From a virus, in IMG/VR virus record IMGVR_UViG_3300011116_001097, positions 1-45,061 of that record: 45,061 nt of DNA; one strand, given 5' to 3'. Within the stretch, counting starts at the first letter, position 1. Every line of letters begins with the position of its first letter. Below, one piece after another: positions 30,167-38,465 of the stretch. Under the pieces are notes generated by a model. That model did not search any database. It was not told where the DNA came from and worked only from the letters and a program-made list of their open reading frames with translations. A program made the position numbers and the translations under genes.

Positions 30167-31330
30167 ATGGAACAGATTAAACTAGTAAAAGATACGATCA
30201 CACATTCTGAAATAGACAGTCTTTGTGATTGGTTGAAAACATATCCACAACTAACTAAGGGAAAATTAACAGAACAATTTGAACAAGAGTGGTCAAAGTG
30301 GTTGGGTGTAAAATATTCGGTATTTGTAAATTCTGGATCATCGGCAAATCTTGCAATGCTTTATGCATTGAAGGTTGGAAAAAAACTTAAAAACAATAAA
30401 GTCATTGTTCCTTGTGTTTCGTGGGTTACGACTGTAAGTCCGGTAATACAATTCGGTATGGACCCAATTCTCTGTGATACAGACAAGGAAACTCTTGGAT
30501 TGGATATTGAATACTTTGAACAGTTGTGCAAGGAACACAATCCAGCGTGTGTCATAATTGTTCACGTTCTTGGATTTCCAAATAAAATGAAGGAAATTCA
30601 AGATATTTGCAACAAATACGATGTAATACTACTTGAAGATTCATGTGAAAGTGTTGGCTCAGAATATTCTAGCAAACAGACTGGAACATTTGGCTTGATG
30701 TCTTCTTTTTCAACATATTTTGGTCATCATTTTTCCACTATTGAGGGTGGATTTGTATGTACCGATGATTTTGAACTATATGAAATACTGAAATCAATCA
30801 GATCACATGGTTGGAGCAGAGATCTTTCTGATGAAACAAAGCAAAAATTACAGAAAGAAAATAATATAGATGATTTTAAAAACTTCTATACTTTTTATTA
30901 TCCAGGATTCAATCTAAGAGCTACCGATGTTCAGGCTTTTTTGGGATTGAATCAATTGAAAACTTTGAAAGATAAAAATAATAGAAGATACACAAATTTA
31001 AAGTTGTATGACAGTTTAATAAAAAACGATTATTGGAAAATACAATTTAGTGAATTTACTAGCAACTTTGCTTATCCAATAATTCATCCCAACAAAAGTA
31101 TTATAGCTCAAAATTTGAAAAAAGGAAACGTGGAATGTCGTCCACTGATTTGTGGAAGCATGTCACGACAGCCATTCTTTTATAAACGGTATGGATTTAA
31201 GGAATATGCTTTCTCTGATATTATTCATGACAATGGTCTGTATCTACCAAACAACCCAGACATGTCAGATGATGAAATAAAATATATATCAGAAATTGTT
31301 AACAAATCAATTAACGAGGTGATGTCTTGA
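30167..31330 (+). CDS. ColD-like PLP-dependent 3-dehydratase (DegT family, His in place of Lys)
   Basis: A 387-aa member of the DegT/DnrJ/EryC1/StrS family. NSGSSANLAMLYAL (55-68) is the phosphate-binding block and LLEDSCESVGS with Asp158 holds the PLP ring nitrogen. Where aminotransferases have the Schiff-base lysine, this protein has H187-H188 (FSTYFGHHFSTIEGGF). That is the mark of ColD, GDP-4-keto-6-deoxymannose 3-dehydratase (388 aa, catalytic His numbered 188). It would remove the 3-hydroxyl to give a 4-keto-3,6-dideoxy sugar. Its TGA overlaps the TTG start of the Fcl-like gene, so the two enzymes are coupled, as expected for ColD and ColC. Confidence 0.72.
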   Translation: MEQIKLVKDTITHSEIDSLCDWLKTYPQLTKGKLTEQFEQEWSKWLGVKYSVFVNSGSSANLAMLYALKVGKKLKNNKVIVPCVSWVTTVSPVIQFGMDPILCDTDKETLGLDIEYFEQLCKEHNPACVIIVHVLGFPNKMKEIQDICNKYDVILLEDSCESVGSEYSSKQTGTFGLMSSFSTYFGHHFSTIEGGFVCTDDFELYEILKSIRSHGWSRDLSDETKQKLQKENNIDDFKNFYTFYYPGFNLRATDVQAFLGLNQLKTLKDKNNRRYTNLKLYDSLIKNDYWKIQFSEFTSNFAYPIIHPNKSIIAQNLKKGNVECRPLICGSMSRQPFFYKRYGFKEYAFSDIIHDNGLYLPNNPDMSDDEIKYISEIVNKSINEVMS

Positions 31331-32271
31331 ATAAAAATTCAAAAATATTTGTTGCAGGACACAACGGTCTTGTAGGCTCTGCAATTGTAAGAGAGCTAAA
31401 CAATCGTGGCTATAAAAACATTGTTACCAGATCAAGGTTGGAGTTGGACCTAAGAGATCAATTGGGAGTTTTGCATTTTTTTAATCACGAAAAACCAGAA
31501 TATGTATTTCTATGTGCTGCAAAAGTTGGTGGTATAGGTTGGAACAAAGAATGTCCAGCAGAATTTACATATGACAATCTTCAAATTCAAAATAATGTGA
31601 TTCACAGCGCCTACATAAACGAAACAAAAAAATTATTGTTTTTGGGGTCTGCTTGCATATATCCAAAGATAACACCACAACCAATAAAAGAATCTTATTT
31701 GATGACAGGTGAATTAGAATCAACAAATGCTGGTTATGCTTTGGCAAAAATTGCAGGATTAAAACTATGTCAATATTACAAGCAACAATATGGATTTAAT
31801 TGTATTTCGCTAATGCCAGCAAATGCATATGGTATCAATGATAATTTTAATGTTGAAAAATGCCATGTAATTCCAGCATTGATAAAAAAGTTTCTTGATG
31901 CAAAAGAAAAAAATGAAAAAGAAGTTGTTTGTTTTGGTGATGGAACGCCAACAAGAGAGTTTATCTGTTCAGATGATATGGCTGATGCTTGTCTTTTTTT
32001 GATGGACAATTACGATTCGTCTGATATAATCAATGTGGGTACTGGGATTGATGTAACGATAAAAGAGTTGGCAGAGACAATCAAAGAAAAAATTGGATAT
32101 AAAGGCAAAATAATTTGGGACACAACAAAACCAAATGGAACACCTTTAAGAAAACTATGTAATGAAAAACTAAATTCATTGGGTTGGAAACCAAAAATTT
32201 CTTTGGAACATGGAATAGAAAAAACAATTGAATGGTATTTGAAAAATAGAAACAATTATTGCAGAAACTAA
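31327..32271 (+). CDS. fcl: GDP-L-fucose synthase (Fcl/WcaG) or GDP-colitose synthase (ColC)
   Basis: A 314-aa SDR. The start is TTG at 31327 (TTGA overlap with the previous stop, GAGGTGATG before it); no in-frame ATG gives the full nucleotide-binding fold. GHNGLVG at 11-17 binds NADP; GSACIYP has Ser108 and Cys110; Y137-A-L-A-K141 is the SDR pair; His180 in KCHVIP completes the Cys/His pair that epimerises C3/C5. This is the Fcl set (S107, C109, Y136, K140, H179 in E. coli). With Gmd (38466) it would make GDP-L-fucose. ColC, the last enzyme of colitose synthesis, is a close relative, and the coupling to the ColD-like gene makes that role equally plausible. Confidence 0.85.
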   Translation: MNKNSKIFVAGHNGLVGSAIVRELNNRGYKNIVTRSRLELDLRDQLGVLHFFNHEKPEYVFLCAAKVGGIGWNKECPAEFTYDNLQIQNNVIHSAYINETKKLLFLGSACIYPKITPQPIKESYLMTGELESTNAGYALAKIAGLKLCQYYKQQYGFNCISLMPANAYGINDNFNVEKCHVIPALIKKFLDAKEKNEKEVVCFGDGTPTREFICSDDMADACLFLMDNYDSSDIINVGTGIDVTIKELAETIKEKIGYKGKIIWDTTKPNGTPLRKLCNEKLNSLGWKPKISLEHGIEKTIEWYLKNRNNYCRN

Positions 32272-33573
32272 ATGGAACAGATTTTAAATTCAATAAAAGA
32301 TTTTGTAAATAATAAACCAAAAAAAACCTGGATTCCAGGTCACGATACCGTTCAATATGCTGGCCCCTACTTTGATGCAGAAGAATATGTTGCTGCTGTA
32401 GAATCATTGATGGGTGGATGGTTAGTTCTCGGTCAGGCTGGAATAAAGTTTGAAAATACTTTTCCTAAGTTGTTTGACAAAAATTTTGGTATTTTAACAA
32501 ACAGTGGTAGCAGTTCAAATTTAATAATGATGTCTGCATTGACATCAAAAAGAATGTATAATTTTCCAAAAGGAACAAAAGTTATCACACCGATTGCTGG
32601 ATTTCCTACCACAATAAATCCAATTTTTCAAGTTGGTTTTGAACCAGCTTTTGTTGATATTGATCTTGACACACTGAATCTAAATCTAGATCAAGTTGAA
32701 GACAGAGCAAAAAAAGGTTGCAAAATAATAACTTTTGCACATGTCTTGGGAAATCCCCCAAACATGGATAGATTGATGGATATAGTAAAGAAGTATGATT
32801 TGTTGTTGCTGGAGGATTGCTGTGATGCTCTTGGTTCATATTACAAAGACAAACCTCTTGGTTCTTTTGGGGAATTTACTAGTTGCTCTTTTTATCCAGC
32901 GCATCACATGACCATGGGTGAAGGTGGATTCATTGCATGCAATACATATGATCAAGAAATAGTCATAAGAAGTTTTAGAGAATGGGGACGAGGATGTTTT
33001 TGTGTTGGACAAAAGGCAAATCTTCTAAAAGACGGGTGCTGTGGAAAGCGTTTTTCTAACTGGCTTCCATCGTTGCCTGATGAAGTATTCGATCACAAAT
33101 ATGTGTATGATGAGATTGGATACAACCTCAAGCCTATAGAACTACAAGCCGCAATTGGTCTTGCGCAAATGAAGAAGCTACCAGCGATTCACCAGAAGAG
33201 AAAAGAAAACCACAAAAGGTTGTATGACATTTTTAAAAATTATGAAGATTCATTTGTGTTGCCAGTTGCAACTCAGCACTCGGATCCAAGTTGGTTTGCT
33301 TTTGCCTTGACTATTAAGGATTCTGCTAAGTTCAAGAGAAAAGACATAGTAAATTTTCTTGAAGATCATAAAATACAAACTAGACCATATTTTGCAGGAA
33401 GTTTAATGTTGCAACCAGCGTATAGCGGACTGATGAATCAAGATGAGGTCATAAACAATTACCCAAATGCTAGAAAGGTAACTACAGACACTTTCTTCCT
33501 TGGTACGAGTCCGGTAATCACGTCCGAACAGTTGGATTATATAGAAAAAGTTATTAATAAATTTTTTGCCTAA
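32272..33573 (+). CDS. rfbH: RfbH-like [2Fe-2S]/PMP 3-dehydrase (CDP-4-keto-6-deoxyglucose type)
   Basis: A 433-aa protein, the size of RfbH/AscC (about 437 aa). It has TNSGSSSNLIMMSAL, LLEDCCDALGSYY, and the E1 motif SCSFYPAHHMTMGEGGF with H211-H212 in place of the aminotransferase lysine. Cys242, Cys244 and the pair Cys256-Cys257 (WGRGCFCVG, then DGCCGKRF) match the iron-sulfur cysteine cluster of E1. DHKYVYDEIGYNLKP is a further RfbH block. E1 makes 4-keto-3,6-dideoxyglucose for abequose, tyvelose and ascarylose. No E3 reductase (RfbI) and no RfbF/RfbG pair is seen here, so partner enzymes must come from the host or lie outside the window. Starts directly after the Fcl stop. Confidence 0.85.
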   Translation: MEQILNSIKDFVNNKPKKTWIPGHDTVQYAGPYFDAEEYVAAVESLMGGWLVLGQAGIKFENTFPKLFDKNFGILTNSGSSSNLIMMSALTSKRMYNFPKGTKVITPIAGFPTTINPIFQVGFEPAFVDIDLDTLNLNLDQVEDRAKKGCKIITFAHVLGNPPNMDRLMDIVKKYDLLLLEDCCDALGSYYKDKPLGSFGEFTSCSFYPAHHMTMGEGGFIACNTYDQEIVIRSFREWGRGCFCVGQKANLLKDGCCGKRFSNWLPSLPDEVFDHKYVYDEIGYNLKPIELQAAIGLAQMKKLPAIHQKRKENHKRLYDIFKNYEDSFVLPVATQHSDPSWFAFALTIKDSAKFKRKDIVNFLEDHKIQTRPYFAGSLMLQPAYSGLMNQDEVINNYPNARKVTTDTFFLGTSPVITSEQLDYIEKVINKFFA

Positions 33574-33578
33574 TTAAA

Positions 33579-34256
33579 ATGTCAAAACTAGACTTAAAAA
33601 ACGTAACGCTACTTTCATATAACTGTGTAAACCCAATAGAAAGCATAAAGGCTTTACTTTACAGTTCAAAGGATATTGATTTTGCTGAGATGGTGTTGGT
33701 TACAAATGAAAAACCAGATTGCCTTCCACCCAACATAAGATTTGTAAAAACAGATTACAAAACTCATAAAGAATCCTCTCTCTTCGTATATACCGATTTA
33801 CATAAAATAATCAACACGGATTATTATCTTGGTATACACGATGATGGATTTGTTATAAATCCACATCTATGGACAAATGAATTTTTTCAATATGATTATA
33901 TCGGGGCCCCATGGAAATGGGAAGGCAGAAGAAACAGAGTTGGTAATGGTGGATTTGTTTTTAAGAGTAAAAAATTTATTGAGCTAACAAAATATCTAAC
34001 ATTTTTGGGAAAATGTGATGATGGCGAATTGACAAATGATTATTATGATTTTTTTGTTGCAAATGGTTGTAGATATGCACCAGTAGAGGTTGCCATGAAA
34101 TTTTCATTGGAATCTAGAATCCCAGAGTGCGAGTTTGACTTAAACAATTCATTTGGATTTCATGGTAGAGGAAATCCAAAATCAGTAGAAGTACATGATG
34201 GGTTTTATCAACAATTTCAAGATAGAATAAAATTACTAGAAAGTATAAAATTATGA
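33579..34256 (+). CDS. DUF5672-like putative glycosyltransferase
   Basis: A 225-aa protein. The strand TLLSYNCVNPIESIKALLYS opens a GT-A-like fold; YLGIHDDGFVINP supplies a D-D pair (88-89) at the donor-site position; and YDYIGAPWKWEGRRNRVGNG followed by GFVFKSKKFI is the DUF5672 signature ('D-Y-I-G-A-P-W-x-x-x-x-x-x-x-V-G-N-G-G-F-S/V-x-x-S'). DUF5672 proteins lie in glycan clusters and are thought to be glycosyltransferases. Coupled (ATGA) to the next gene. Confidence 0.6.
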   Translation: MSKLDLKNVTLLSYNCVNPIESIKALLYSSKDIDFAEMVLVTNEKPDCLPPNIRFVKTDYKTHKESSLFVYTDLHKIINTDYYLGIHDDGFVINPHLWTNEFFQYDYIGAPWKWEGRRNRVGNGGFVFKSKKFIELTKYLTFLGKCDDGELTNDYYDFFVANGCRYAPVEVAMKFSLESRIPECEFDLNNSFGFHGRGNPKSVEVHDGFYQQFQDRIKLLESIKL

Positions 34257-35050
34257 ACAAATACATTGTAATAACACCTGAACACTATTCAGGTATGTTT
34301 GGTCTTGTGTGGCAAGTTATAAAGGCAATATATCACAATCCTGATAAATTGTATTACATTAATTTTTATGATACAAGATATAATGTAAAACAAGAAAATA
34401 TGTTCGATCACTTTTTTTATCAGCCACATATAAATCATCCTCCAGAAAGACATGAAATTGAAAAATTTGTTGGAGATATAAACACACCTGAAAGCAATTT
34501 TATTTGGTCGATGATTGAACCTAATACCAAAGAAGAGATTCAAAGAAGGCGTGTAATTTTTAATTCTATAATAAACAAATATTTGAAACTCAAGCCAAAT
34601 GTTGAAAACAAAATAAATTCATTTGCAAACGATCATTTTTTAAACAAAAAAATATTGGGAGTTCATTTGCGTGGTACAGACCATCCATTTAAACAACCAA
34701 TAGAAGTGTATGTAAATGAAATTAAAAAATTGGAGCCAATGTATGATAAAATTTTTGTTGCATCAGACGAACAAGGAAGAGTTGATGCTGTAATTAATGC
34801 GTTTGGTGATAAAGTTGTTCAATATTCAGCTCTTAGAAGTCCAAAACCAGACGAACCATATCACATGACACACTATGAAACTAGATGGGTTAGGAATCCA
34901 TCATATGAGTTTCAATATAAAATTGCAGAAGACGTAATAGTGGAGTCATATTTGATGTCCAAAACAGATTTTTTGTGTTGTTTTTCTGCATCAAATGTTA
35001 ACACATATGCAAGAGCATTAAACGTTAATTTGGAATCCATGGAACTATAA
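34253..35050 (+). CDS. NodZ/GT23-like or O-fucosyltransferase-like protein
   Basis: A 265-aa protein. ILGVHLRGTDHPFKQPIEVY with H138-L-R140-G-T-D143 is the 'H-x-R-G-T-D' GDP-fucose site of alpha-1,6-fucosyltransferases of the NodZ/GT23 type and related protein O-fucosyltransferases. KIFVASDEQGRVDAVINAFG and AEDVIVESYLMSKTDFLCCF then SASNVNTYARALN are the expected next blocks. It would be a fourth fucosyltransferase in this island. The acceptor is unknown. It is one base before the RmlB-like gene. Confidence 0.65.
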   Translation: MNKYIVITPEHYSGMFGLVWQVIKAIYHNPDKLYYINFYDTRYNVKQENMFDHFFYQPHINHPPERHEIEKFVGDINTPESNFIWSMIEPNTKEEIQRRRVIFNSIINKYLKLKPNVENKINSFANDHFLNKKILGVHLRGTDHPFKQPIEVYVNEIKKLEPMYDKIFVASDEQGRVDAVINAFGDKVVQYSALRSPKPDEPYHMTHYETRWVRNPSYEFQYKIAEDVIVESYLMSKTDFLCCFSASNVNTYARALNVNLESMEL

Positions 35051-35051
35051 A

Positions 35052-36005
35052 ATGAAAATAGTTTATGTTACAGGTTGTTTAGGGTTCATTGGTTCGTATG
35101 TAACAATGTCGTGCCTAGACAAAGGTTGGTTTGTCAAAGGGATTGATTCTTGCACATATGCTGCCAACAAAGAGATGTTGGGAGTATTTGCACAGTACAA
35201 TAATTTTTCATTTGTAAAATGCGACATAAATGATTTAAAGTTTTTGTATGATTGTGATTATATCATCAACACTGCAGCAGAAACCCACGTCGGGAACTCA
35301 ATCGCAAAAAGTGATGAGTTTGTAAAATCAAATGTAAATGGAGTTCATAATTTACTAGAATTAGTAAAAAATTATCGGCAGGAACACACCAAAATACCGA
35401 CGCTTCTCCATTTTAGCACCGATGAAGTTTATGGAGATATTGTTGGTGGAACACACACAGAAACAGACTTGCTGAAACCATCCAACCCATATTCTGCAAC
35501 AAAGGCCGCAGCAGACATGTTGATCATGGCCTGGGCTCGTACTTATAACGTGCCATACATCATCGTAAGACCAACCAACAACTATGGAATAGGACAATAC
35601 GTTGAAAAACTTATTCCAAAGGCATGTAAGTATCTACATCTTGGCCGCAAAATACCTTTGCACAACAATGGAACTCCTATTCGAACTTGGCTCCACGCAG
35701 CAGACACAGCATCTGCTGTGGTTAAAATAATTGAGTCTGGTGTACGAAATGAGATATACAACATCTCTGGTGGATTTGAGCAATCTAATATGGAGACAGT
35801 TATAAAAATATTAGATGTTATTTTTGGAAAAAATAACTATGATTTGAATCAATATCTCGACTTGTCCTATTCTAGGGTTGGTCAAGATGTTAGATATTCT
35901 TTGGATGATACAAAATTAAAATCGCTTGGGTGGAAACCAAAAATGTCATTTGATGAAGAACTTTCAAAAATTGTTTCATATTACAAAAACAAATTTATAT
36001 GGTGA
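35052..36005 (+). CDS. RmlB-like nucleotide-sugar 4,6-dehydratase
   Basis: A 317-aa extended SDR. G8-C-L-G11-F-I-G14 binds NAD; FSTDEVYGD gives Thr123-Asp124-Glu125, the catalytic triad partner of 4,6-dehydratases; PSNPYSATKAAADMLI has Y147 and K151; RPTNNYGIGQYVEKLIPKAC is the RmlB substrate block. The likely reaction is conversion of dTDP-glucose (or another NDP-glucose) to the 4-keto-6-deoxy sugar, which could feed the RfbH-like enzyme. It is slightly shorter than typical RmlB (about 350 aa) and CDP-glucose dehydratases. The central part (35480-35760) is richer in G+C than its neighbours. Confidence 0.8.
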   Translation: MKIVYVTGCLGFIGSYVTMSCLDKGWFVKGIDSCTYAANKEMLGVFAQYNNFSFVKCDINDLKFLYDCDYIINTAAETHVGNSIAKSDEFVKSNVNGVHNLLELVKNYRQEHTKIPTLLHFSTDEVYGDIVGGTHTETDLLKPSNPYSATKAAADMLIMAWARTYNVPYIIVRPTNNYGIGQYVEKLIPKACKYLHLGRKIPLHNNGTPIRTWLHAADTASAVVKIIESGVRNEIYNISGGFEQSNMETVIKILDVIFGKNNYDLNQYLDLSYSRVGQDVRYSLDDTKLKSLGWKPKMSFDEELSKIVSYYKNKFIW

Positions 36006-36009
36006 AATT

Positions 36010-36567
36010 ATGAATAAAGGAATAACACTAGTACCACAATCTCTTTGCGATTTAATAGTAAATCATTTAACTAATGAAAATGGAAATTACCTTGAAATAG
36101 GTTCATACTATGGAAAATTTATTTCTGAAATTGCTGCTAAATTTTCCAACAATCAATTTAATAGTATAGATCCCTTCATTGCTGATGGATGGACTGGTGA
36201 GACTGAAGGAACAGTGTTGGAATCTGTAGAATCAGTTTTTATAGAAAATACACAACAATATACAAATATAAAACACTTTAAAAAAAGAAGTTGTGAATTT
36301 GTAAACAATCCGGATCTAATAAAACAATTTAAAGATATAAGTTGTGTTTTGATTGATGGATCGCACCATAAAAAAGATATTTTATGTGATATCGAGTTGG
36401 CAACAAGTATAATTACAAATAAAAAATTGTTAATTATCTTTGATGACCTACACATAAAAGATGTTAATGATTGTGTTGAATTGTTTAAAAATCAATTTAA
36501 AGAACGAATTTTTGATGATAAAAATTTTAATAGTTTCGCTAGTTTTACATTATATCCAAATCAATGA
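36010..36567 (+). CDS. SAM-dependent methyltransferase-like protein (second copy)
   Basis: A 185-aa protein if it starts at ATG 36010, four bases after the RmlB stop; an upstream in-frame ATG at 35926 would overlap that gene by 80 bases and is unlikely. NYLEIGSYYGKFISEIAAKF is motif I (E-I-G-x-x-x-G) and CVLIDGSHHKKDILCDIE is the D-G-x-H block of the methyltransferase_24 type, as in the gene at 28293. LIIFDDLHIKDVNDC follows. Two such enzymes suggest more than one methylation or related step. Coupled to the thiamine enzyme after it by ATGA. Confidence 0.6.
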   Translation: MNKGITLVPQSLCDLIVNHLTNENGNYLEIGSYYGKFISEIAAKFSNNQFNSIDPFIADGWTGETEGTVLESVESVFIENTQQYTNIKHFKKRSCEFVNNPDLIKQFKDISCVLIDGSHHKKDILCDIELATSIITNKKLLIIFDDLHIKDVNDCVELFKNQFKERIFDDKNFNSFASFTLYPNQ

Positions 36568-37205
36568 ATACCAAAGAAAGAATACTAGGCATAGCATATA
36601 AAAATAAATTGTCACATCTTGGCAGTTATTTTTCAAGTTTGGACGTAATAGATAATATTTACAAAAACAAAAACAAAGATGATATCTTTATTTTGTCTTC
36701 AGGGCATGCTGCATTAGCTCTATATGTTTGCATTGAAAAGTACGAAGGAAAAAATGCTGAAGAACTTTTTAAAAAGTACGGTGGACATCCACATCTCAGC
36801 GAAACAGACGGTATATATTGCTCGACTGGGAGTCTTGGTTTGGGCATCACAGTTGCTCTCGGTAGAGCTATTGGAAACAAGAACAGAAAAGTCCACGTTC
36901 TAATAAGTGATGGGGAATGTGCTGAAGGCAGCGTATGGGAAGCTTTAAAAACAATACACGAACAAAAAATAGAAAATATTGAAGTTCATGTAAATATAAA
37001 CGGTTATGCCGCATACATGGAAGTTGACAAAAATTATCTTGTAAACCGTTTAAACAGTTTTTTGCCAAACATTAGATTGTGGTTTACCAGAGTCGATCAT
37101 TTTCCATTCCTTAAGGGTTTGAATGCACACTACCATGTTATGAGTGAATCTGACTATCTTTCTGCATTAGAATTGATTGGAGATAAAGATGCGTCGTCAA
37201 TTTGA
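36564..37205 (+). CDS. Transketolase-like N-terminal (ThDP-binding) subunit
   Basis: A 213-aa protein covering only the pyrophosphate domain of transketolase. LSHLGSYFSSLDVIDNIY, then DDIFILSSGHAALALYV, STGSLGLGITVALGRAIG and LISDGECAEGSVWEALKT match split transketolase alpha subunits; D116-G117-E118 with Asn143/145 forms the 'G-D-G...N' metal and diphosphate site (Ser for the first Gly). Usual alpha subunits are about 270-285 aa. It overlaps the next gene by 17 bases, so the two form one enzyme. In a sugar island it may transfer a two-carbon unit to a keto sugar rather than serve the pentose pathway. Confidence 0.75.
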   Translation: MNTKERILGIAYKNKLSHLGSYFSSLDVIDNIYKNKNKDDIFILSSGHAALALYVCIEKYEGKNAEELFKKYGGHPHLSETDGIYCSTGSLGLGITVALGRAIGNKNRKVHVLISDGECAEGSVWEALKTIHEQKIENIEVHVNINGYAAYMEVDKNYLVNRLNSFLPNIRLWFTRVDHFPFLKGLNAHYHVMSESDYLSALELIGDKDASSI

Positions 37206-37665
37206 ATCATTGTTGTTTGAGGCGATGAAAACAAACCAAGATATTTTCTTGATAACAGGTGATCTCGGATATGGGTTGTGGGACAGAATAAGAGATTCAT
37301 ATCCAGATAGATTTATGAATGTTGGGTCTTCCGAAATGACAATGATGGGAATTGGGGTTGGGCTTGCACTTGAAAACAAAATACCATTTGTGTATTCTAT
37401 CACCCCATTTGCAATATATCGACCATTTGAAATGATACGAAACTATTTGAGTCATGAAAGAATAGCTGTAAATATTGTTGGTGGGGGAAGAGACAGAGAC
37501 TATGGATATCTTGGATTTTCTCACTGGGCTGAAGAAGACAAGCAGATAATTGGTTCGTTGAAAAACATAAGAATGTGTCATCCGGATAATGAAGAACAAC
37601 TTAATTCGGATTTCTTGTCGATTATGGAAATACCAAAGCCAACTTACATCAATCTGAGAAAATAA
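37189..37665 (+). CDS. Transketolase-like pyrimidine-domain subunit
   Basis: A 158-aa protein if started at ATG 37189; a TTG at 37177 is possible. LITGDLGYGLWDRIRDSYPD, then NVGSSEMTMMGIGVGLALEN with Glu49 (the residue that activates thiamine diphosphate; compare 'G-I-A-E-Q-x-M-x-G') and PFVYSITPFAIYRPFEMIRN identify the Pyr domain. It stops there: the usual transketolase C-terminal domain of about 120 residues is absent. With the partner subunit the enzyme totals about 370 aa, far below the 600 aa of usual split transketolases. It follows the partner with a 17-base overlap. Confidence 0.75.
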   Translation: MRRQFESLLFEAMKTNQDIFLITGDLGYGLWDRIRDSYPDRFMNVGSSEMTMMGIGVGLALENKIPFVYSITPFAIYRPFEMIRNYLSHERIAVNIVGGGRDRDYGYLGFSHWAEEDKQIIGSLKNIRMCHPDNEEQLNSDFLSIMEIPKPTYINLRK

Positions 37666-37668
37666 TAT

Positions 37669-38436
37669 ATGAAAATCTTGCTTACTGGTGCTGAAGGCTA
37701 TATAGGAAAACATGTATACAAATCATTTTCTTCAAAACATGAAATAACAGCAATTGGAAGAAAAGATTTGGATCTTTCAGATTCATCCCAGGTTGATTCA
37801 TGGTTTTCTGGAAAGTCATTTGACGTTGTGATTCACTCTGCTGCAATTGGTGGAAGCAGACTTGTTCCGGATACTTCTTTTGTAACAAGTCAAAATCTCA
37901 ACATGTATTTCAATCTACTGTCACATAAAAATAAGTTTGAAAGATGTATTACATTCGGCTCCGGTGCAGAAATTTTTATGCCAGAATCATTTTATGGGTT
38001 AAGCAAAAGAGCAATAGCACAGTCAATCAACAATACGAATAATTTTTTCAATCTCAGAATATTTGCCGTGTTCAATGAAAGTGAATTGAATACAAGATTC
38101 ATAAAATCAAATATAATGAGGTATAAGAGAAAAGAACCGATGGAAATAGATTGCAATAAAGTGATGGATTTTTTTCATATGGAAGATCTTATGACCCTTG
38201 TTGATTATTATCTAAAAGAACCAAATCCTCCGAAGGAAATAAATTGCAACTATGAAACAAAATATACATTAAAAGACATTGCAAATATCATCAACAAAAG
38301 TGAAAAACACAAAGTTAAGATCAACATCAAAAATGAAGTTGAATTGCAATTTTATTGTAGTTCCCACACAAAACTTCCATTAAAATATTTGGGTCTTGAA
38401 AAGGGTGTAGAAAAAACTTTTAAATTGTTGCAATAG
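37669..38436 (+). CDS. NAD-dependent epimerase/dehydratase (SDR), sugar reductase-like
   Basis: A 255-aa SDR. MKILLTGAEGYIGKHVYKSF with G7-A-E-G10-Y-I-G13 is the nucleotide-binding turn; IHSAAIGGSRLVPDTS resembles Fcl; Ser98 in FGSGAE and Y109-G-L-S-K113 form the catalytic set. It is shorter than Fcl or RmlB and has no clear Cys/His epimerase pair, so a simple 4-keto reductase (abequose or colitose type, like RfbJ) is a reasonable idea. It follows the thiamine enzyme by three bases and may reduce its product. Confidence 0.6.
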   Translation: MKILLTGAEGYIGKHVYKSFSSKHEITAIGRKDLDLSDSSQVDSWFSGKSFDVVIHSAAIGGSRLVPDTSFVTSQNLNMYFNLLSHKNKFERCITFGSGAEIFMPESFYGLSKRAIAQSINNTNNFFNLRIFAVFNESELNTRFIKSNIMRYKRKEPMEIDCNKVMDFFHMEDLMTLVDYYLKEPNPPKEINCNYETKYTLKDIANIINKSEKHKVKINIKNEVELQFYCSSHTKLPLKYLGLEKGVEKTFKLLQ

Positions 38437-38465
38437 TTTTTTTATAAGTTATAGTTAACCACGTT

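Noticed and set aside
30167-31330. Calling the DegT-family protein an aminotransferase (perosamine synthase type)
   Set aside because: The Schiff-base lysine position is His-His, which marks dehydratases of the ColD type.
35926-36009. Upstream start for the second methyltransferase
   Set aside because: It would overlap the RmlB-like gene by 80 bases; the ATG at 36010 lies four bases after that stop and begins directly before the conserved domain.
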